The notes under the pieces: model-generated | Databases searched by the model: none | What the model saw: only the letters and a program-made list of their open reading frames with translations | What the model was told of the DNA's origin: nothing | Shown here: piece by piece, positions 51,136 to 54,396 of the stretch | How the letters are laid out: every line of letters starts with the position of its first letter | Numbering within the stretch: the stretch's first letter is position 1 | DNA from: SAR324 cluster bacterium | GTDB taxonomy: Bacteria; SAR324; NAC60-12 | Assembly: GCA_028281495.1 (NCBI GenBank) | Contig: JANQJU010000024.1 | Location: forward strand, 1-54,396 | DNA length: 54,396 nt | Reading direction: 5' to 3' | Translations under genes and position numbers: made by a program

Positions 51136-51561
51136 GCTTATCGGTGAAAAGCCCCTCCCCTTGCTGCCGGAACAATGTATGGGAGAAATAAGAGAACAGC
51201 CGTTTTTGCACGAATTCACAATGCTTGCATTGGGAAGCACAGAGATCGCTTTAGCATAAACGGACTCGAACTGCGGCAATCCGATAGGTTCTTGGGGATG
51301 GGGGTTATAGGTTTCGGTCAGCAATTCCCCCAACCAACTCACCAATCCTGGTTGTCCTTGGCTTTCTTGGAAAATCCGTTGGATGACCTCCTCACTGATC
51401 GCCTGTCCGCTTTCCCGGCTATACCATTCGAACATGGATTCCACTTCCGCACCCGTCAGATTGGGAATTGCCAAACTGCGCTGCACATTGAAAGGCGACC
51501 CGGTCTGGTTTTCCACACCCAATACATTACGCACGCCGATCAAAGCGACCCCATGGAGCAA
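51136..51561 (-). pseudogene. C-terminal ATPase-domain relic of an AAA_35-like gene
   Basis: The frame encodes 'HGVALIGVRNVLGV', 'GSPFNVQRSLAIPNLT' and 'ESQGQPGLVSWLGELL', equivalent to about residues 170-260 of the AAA_35-like proteins in this window, with no Walker A or B and no nuclease. After 'VLPNASIV' the frame becomes unrelated. The relic is on the opposite strand from the adjacent N-terminal relic, so it derives from a different copy or an inversion. Confidence 0.75.
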
Positions 51562-51573
51562 GAATGAGGCTTT

Positions 51574-51648
51574 ATGACTCCTAAACGCAAACGAATTCCT
51601 GATGCGATGGCAGATTACCGAGCATTGGTCATTCGGAAAGATTTGTGA
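51574..51648 (+). pseudogene. 5' relic of a PF09820-type gene
   Basis: A 24-codon frame starting at the ATG of the repeated 31-bp sequence encodes 'KRIPDAMADYRALVIRKD', which resembles the N-terminal lead of PF09820 proteins just before the 'YVDKT' motif, then stops. The intact gene of a different subfamily begins 62 bp later. Confidence 0.55.
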
Positions 51649-51710
51649 AATGGTATGCTGACAAAATCGAAGATTCGTTGAAACCGTTCATGACAAGAAA
51701 GAATAGTGTG

Positions 51711-53489
51711 ATGGCTAACCCTACGACAAAGTCTCAGTCTTTCCGGACCGTTCCTTATGGAGTTGCGAATTTTTATGACATTCGACGTAAGAATAAACTT
51801 TATGTGGATAAAACACGATTCATTCGGGAACTCGAAGCCTTTGAATACGTTTTTCTCATTCGTCCGCGTCGTTTTGGAAAGTCCTGTTGGGTTTCGGTGC
51901 TGGAAAATTATTATGACTGCAATCAAGCCGACCAATTTGACTTCTTTTTTGGAGGCTTAGATATCGGAAACGATCCCACTGAAGAGCACAACCAGTATGT
52001 GGTCGTTCGTTTCGATTTTTCTGCGGTCAACGATGCGTTGGACACATTGGAATCTAGTTTCGAACGTTATGTGGATCGAGTGTTGGCACTCACCTGCAAA
52101 CGCTATCCTGATCTCTTTCCGGAAGCAGTGCAGCAGTCGATTCTTACTGCCCCCCAAATCACTGACAAATTGGATGAACTATTCAATCACACGCTGCTCC
52201 AACAAATTCCCCTCTACATCCTGATTGATGAGTACGACAATTTTGCCAACACCATCTTATCGCATCACGGACAATCGGCTTATCATCAATTCACGCACGG
52301 AGAGGGGTTTTATCGAAATTTTTTTTCGACCCTGAAAGCGGGGACCACGGCAGGATCAGGAGGCATCAAACGTCTGTTCATTACCGGAGTATCGCCCATC
52401 ACCATGGATGACGTGACCAGTGGTTTCAACATCGGCAAAAATGTGAGTCGCATGCCCCAATTCAACGAGATGCTTGGTCTCACCGAAGAGGAAGTGCAAG
52501 CGATCCTTCAGGAGTATCAAACTGCCGAAGTCTTCAATCAAGACGTCGAAAAAACAATGGATCTGATGAGGAATTGGTACAATGGTTACCGTTTTTCAGA
52601 ATCCGCAACGACAGTCCTATACAACACCGATATGGTGCTGCATTATCTTTCCGAATCGGTGCCCAATTATCCAGGTCCCCTCGAATTGATCGATTCCAAC
52701 ATCCGTATTGACTACGAGAAGCTCAAACACCTGATGTGGATCAACCAACAGCTCAACGGCAATTTTGATCGCCTCAAAACCATTATTGAAGACGGTTCCA
52801 TTGGCAGTCAGTTGGTTAGCAGTTTTCCGCTCAAGGAAATCACTCGTCCCCAAAACTTTATATCCCTGTTGCATTACTTTGGTTTACTGACCATCGAACG
52901 AAGTCAACTCAGCCAAATTCAGTTCAAGATTCCGAATCGCACCATTGCCGAATTGATGTATGGCTATTTGCGTTCGACCTACTCCGAAGCGGACATTTTT
53001 CGAATTGACGTGGACCGCTTCGCCAACCTCATCAACCAGATGGCGCTGAAAGCCGACTGGAAGCCCGCATTCACGTTTCTGGCAGAGGCCATTGAGCGTC
53101 AAACTTCCGTGAGGGATTATTTGGAAGGAGAAAAGGTGATCCAAGGATTTTTGTTGGCTTACCTCAATGTCACCAACGTCTTTCTGTGTCGAACGGAGCA
53201 GGAATATGCCAAAGGGTTTGCAGATCTGGTTTTACAACCGTTTCGGGGCCGTTATCCACAGTTGCAAACCGGCTATTTGATCGAGCTGAAATACATCAAA
53301 CGTCAAAAATCACTGAAAGCCACGGTCGTGCAAAACGCTATTGAGGAAGCCCAATCTCAACTCCAACAGTATTTGCAGGAGGCATCCTTACAACACGATT
53401 CGTCGGTGCAATATGTGGGGTTGATCTTGGTGTTTCATGGATGGGAGATGGTGGCCTGCGAACCATATTCCGGAGATGGACTGGCTTAA
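51711..53489 (+). CDS. PF09820-type ATPase/nuclease of a divergent subfamily
   Basis: The 592-residue protein has 'NKLYVDKTRFIREL', P-loop 'IRPRRFGKSCWVSVL', Walker B 'LYILIDEYDNFANTI', 'KRLFITGVSPITMDDVTSGFNI' region in place of the 'GILRV.KESIFS' block, and a nuclease end with 'AKGFADLVLQPF' and 'GYLIELKYIK' (Asp, Glu, Lys of PD-(D/E)XK). This is the subfamily common in Bacteroidetes and anaerobes. Start choice: ATG at 51711 after AAGAAAGAA; ATG at 51690 and GTG at 51645 are in frame but less well placed. It is intact and not followed by a B-type gene. Confidence 0.85.
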   Translation: MANPTTKSQSFRTVPYGVANFYDIRRKNKLYVDKTRFIRELEAFEYVFLIRPRRFGKSCWVSVLENYYDCNQADQFDFFFGGLDIGNDPTEEHNQYVVVRFDFSAVNDALDTLESSFERYVDRVLALTCKRYPDLFPEAVQQSILTAPQITDKLDELFNHTLLQQIPLYILIDEYDNFANTILSHHGQSAYHQFTHGEGFYRNFFSTLKAGTTAGSGGIKRLFITGVSPITMDDVTSGFNIGKNVSRMPQFNEMLGLTEEEVQAILQEYQTAEVFNQDVEKTMDLMRNWYNGYRFSESATTVLYNTDMVLHYLSESVPNYPGPLELIDSNIRIDYEKLKHLMWINQQLNGNFDRLKTIIEDGSIGSQLVSSFPLKEITRPQNFISLLHYFGLLTIERSQLSQIQFKIPNRTIAELMYGYLRSTYSEADIFRIDVDRFANLINQMALKADWKPAFTFLAEAIERQTSVRDYLEGEKVIQGFLLAYLNVTNVFLCRTEQEYAKGFADLVLQPFRGRYPQLQTGYLIELKYIKRQKSLKATVVQNAIEEAQSQLQQYLQEASLQHDSSVQYVGLILVFHGWEMVACEPYSGDGLA

Positions 53490-53508
53490 CCAATCCCGCA
53501 GTGGTCTT

Positions 53509-54396
53509 TCATCGTTTCCGGACGGTATGCTTGCGGGGACTCGACAGCATGTGGAGCAACTTTTGATACTCGTCCTGATTGGTGTATCGGACATGCTTCT
53601 TGCTCCGAAGCAACAAGGGTGTGTCCTGTTCGGTCAAATCGTCCAAAATCAGGGGGATGAGTGTTTTCCGTTGGTCCTGGATTGCTAGATCCAGGAAAGC
53701 TGAAAATTCAGCACGCGACCAACCGGATTCCAATTGGTTTCGGCTCAAGCACAGTAGGAGGCACCCGCAGGTCTGCAATCCCCGTTCGATAGTTCCTTGC
53801 ACATCACATCCCCCGTAGAGTTCTTGTTGATCCCACCACACGGGAATTCCTTTTTCATTTAAATCCCCTGCGATGCCTTCCACGATAGAGAGATCCTTCG
53901 ACGAATAGGAAATGAACACCTGCGGATCTTGAGGGCTTGGGATGAAACCCTGAAGGAGATCATCAATCGATACATCCTCCACACTCTCGTCACAAGTGAC
54001 AGTCCGTTTCCCTTTGTCCTTAAATTTTTGCAGTTTGGTAAATCGATAAAAATACGGAGTCTCCGCTGCTTGGCAATCCCGACAAATACACGGAATCATC
54101 TCATCGACCTCAGGATGGTTGAGGGTTTCATGAATATAGTCGATTTCATGACGGATGAGGGTCAGCATCCCGAGTTTGTTTCTGCCCACGATGCGGAGGT
54201 TAATCCGACGATTCAGCGGTTCCGCCGCCACTTGAGCTAAGGTTTCCTCAAAATGCAAAACCACCCCGTTTTTCCAAAGAGTGTGCTCATGAATTCTCAT
54301 GTGCTGACGCACGATAAACCGAGTGATGATACCCGCAGGCATGAATTCATAACGATACTCGAACCGAAGGTTGTCACGTGGATCCCATTCGAAATG
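53509..54396 (-). CDS. Roco-type protein, COR-TIR end (gene continues beyond the window)
   Basis: The frame is open to the right edge, so only the C-terminal ~295 residues are visible. They begin with 'RFEYRYEFMPAGIITRFIVR', the typical end of the COR dimerisation domain of Roco GTPases, with 'WKNGVVLHFEETLAQVAAE' and 'RINLRIVGRNKLGML'. After a linker with two C-x2-C-like cysteines ('IPCICRDC') comes a full TIR domain: 'PQVFISYSSKDLSIV', 'WWDQQELYGG', and 'CLLLCLSRNQLESGW' with Glu in 'SRAEFSAFL'. The missing N-terminus probably carries LRR and Roc GTPase domains. TIR fused to Roco is a predicted NAD-cleaving or signalling immune architecture. Confidence 0.8.
   Translation of the reverse strand, partial: HFEWDPRDNLRFEYRYEFMPAGIITRFIVRQHMRIHEHTLWKNGVVLHFEETLAQVAAEPLNRRINLRIVGRNKLGMLTLIRHEIDYIHETLNHPEVDEMIPCICRDCQAAETPYFYRFTKLQKFKDKGKRTVTCDESVEDVSIDDLLQGFIPSPQDPQVFISYSSKDLSIVEGIAGDLNEKGIPVWWDQQELYGGCDVQGTIERGLQTCGCLLLCLSRNQLESGWSRAEFSAFLDLAIQDQRKTLIPLILDDLTEQDTPLLLRSKKHVRYTNQDEYQKLLHMLSSPRKHTVRKR

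Noticed and set aside
44070..51648. Composite transposon or insertion sequence explaining the duplicated modules
   Set aside because: No transposase, no terminal inverted repeats and no target-site duplications were seen by eye.

Overview
The window carries about 45 intact protein genes, several gene relics, and no rRNA, tRNA, CRISPR array or recognisable transposase. Base composition is moderate by eye (roughly mid-40s % GC; not computed). The YdiJ-type FAD/Fe-S enzyme, the zur/DUF1826/hisI/folE2/thrS cluster and the znuCBA set suggest a gammaproteobacterium. The many STAND/TIR/Roco and ATPase-nuclease genes fit a large-genome environmental lineage such as the sulfur-oxidising Thiotrichales. 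That placement is inference.

Region 1 (1-10.7 kb) is an amino-sugar scavenging locus: a divergent HutC-type GntR regulator, MurQ, a complete sugar ABC transporter (binding protein, two permeases, MalK-type ATPase), a Gfo/Idh/MocA oxidoreductase, NagB, a YdcF-like DUF218 protein and NagA. Repeated GGTATT sites between regulator and murQ are the likely operators. The logic is to import GlcNAc/MurNAc-type sugars, cleave the lactyl ether, deacetylate, and deaminate to fructose-6-P. No kinase or PTS is visible.

Region 2 (10.8-15.5 kb) holds an internally deleted ATPase gene, a 114-bp relic of the ydiJ gene found 20 kb away, a 104-bp tandem duplication of the leader of a GH31 gene whose active-site pattern is that of a sulfoquinovosidase, a 40-residue metallothionein-like peptide and a SigZ-like sigma factor.

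Region 3 (15.6-32.1 kb) is a zinc-homeostasis island. A ribbon-helix-helix protein with a Cys-rich tail sits behind 10-bp-phased repeats and precedes a single-TM microprotein and znuCBA. Then come a COG0523 GTPase, a flavoprotein and a small membrane protein (translationally overlapping), DUF1007, a NicO-type permease with a His-rich loop, a zinc-ribbon-like protein lacking most ribbon cysteines, and (opposite strand) a HupE/UreJ membrane protein. On the minus strand follows the zinc-starvation set HD-GYP, DUF1826, zur, hisI, folE2, thrS, a 71-residue protein and a SnoaL-like protein, with a Zur-box-like palindrome upstream.

Region 4 (32.2-43.6 kb) has ydiJ, two ATPase-nuclease genes of different families, a DUF4159 protein, a TetR regulator, an MBL-fold lipoprotein behind two TetR-type palindromes, and a polysaccharide deacetylase.

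Region 5 (43.5-54.4 kb) is a cluster of ATPase-nuclease genes. Two copies of a two-gene module (PF09820-type ATPase/nuclease plus a second ATPase) lie head to head around 20-bp iterons; one copy lacks the nuclease domain of the second protein. Around them are relics of AAA_35-like, PF09820 and TIR-NTPase genes, one more PF09820-type gene, and the COR-TIR end of a Roco protein running off the right edge. This region is the best candidate for a little-described system, with the zinc island second.
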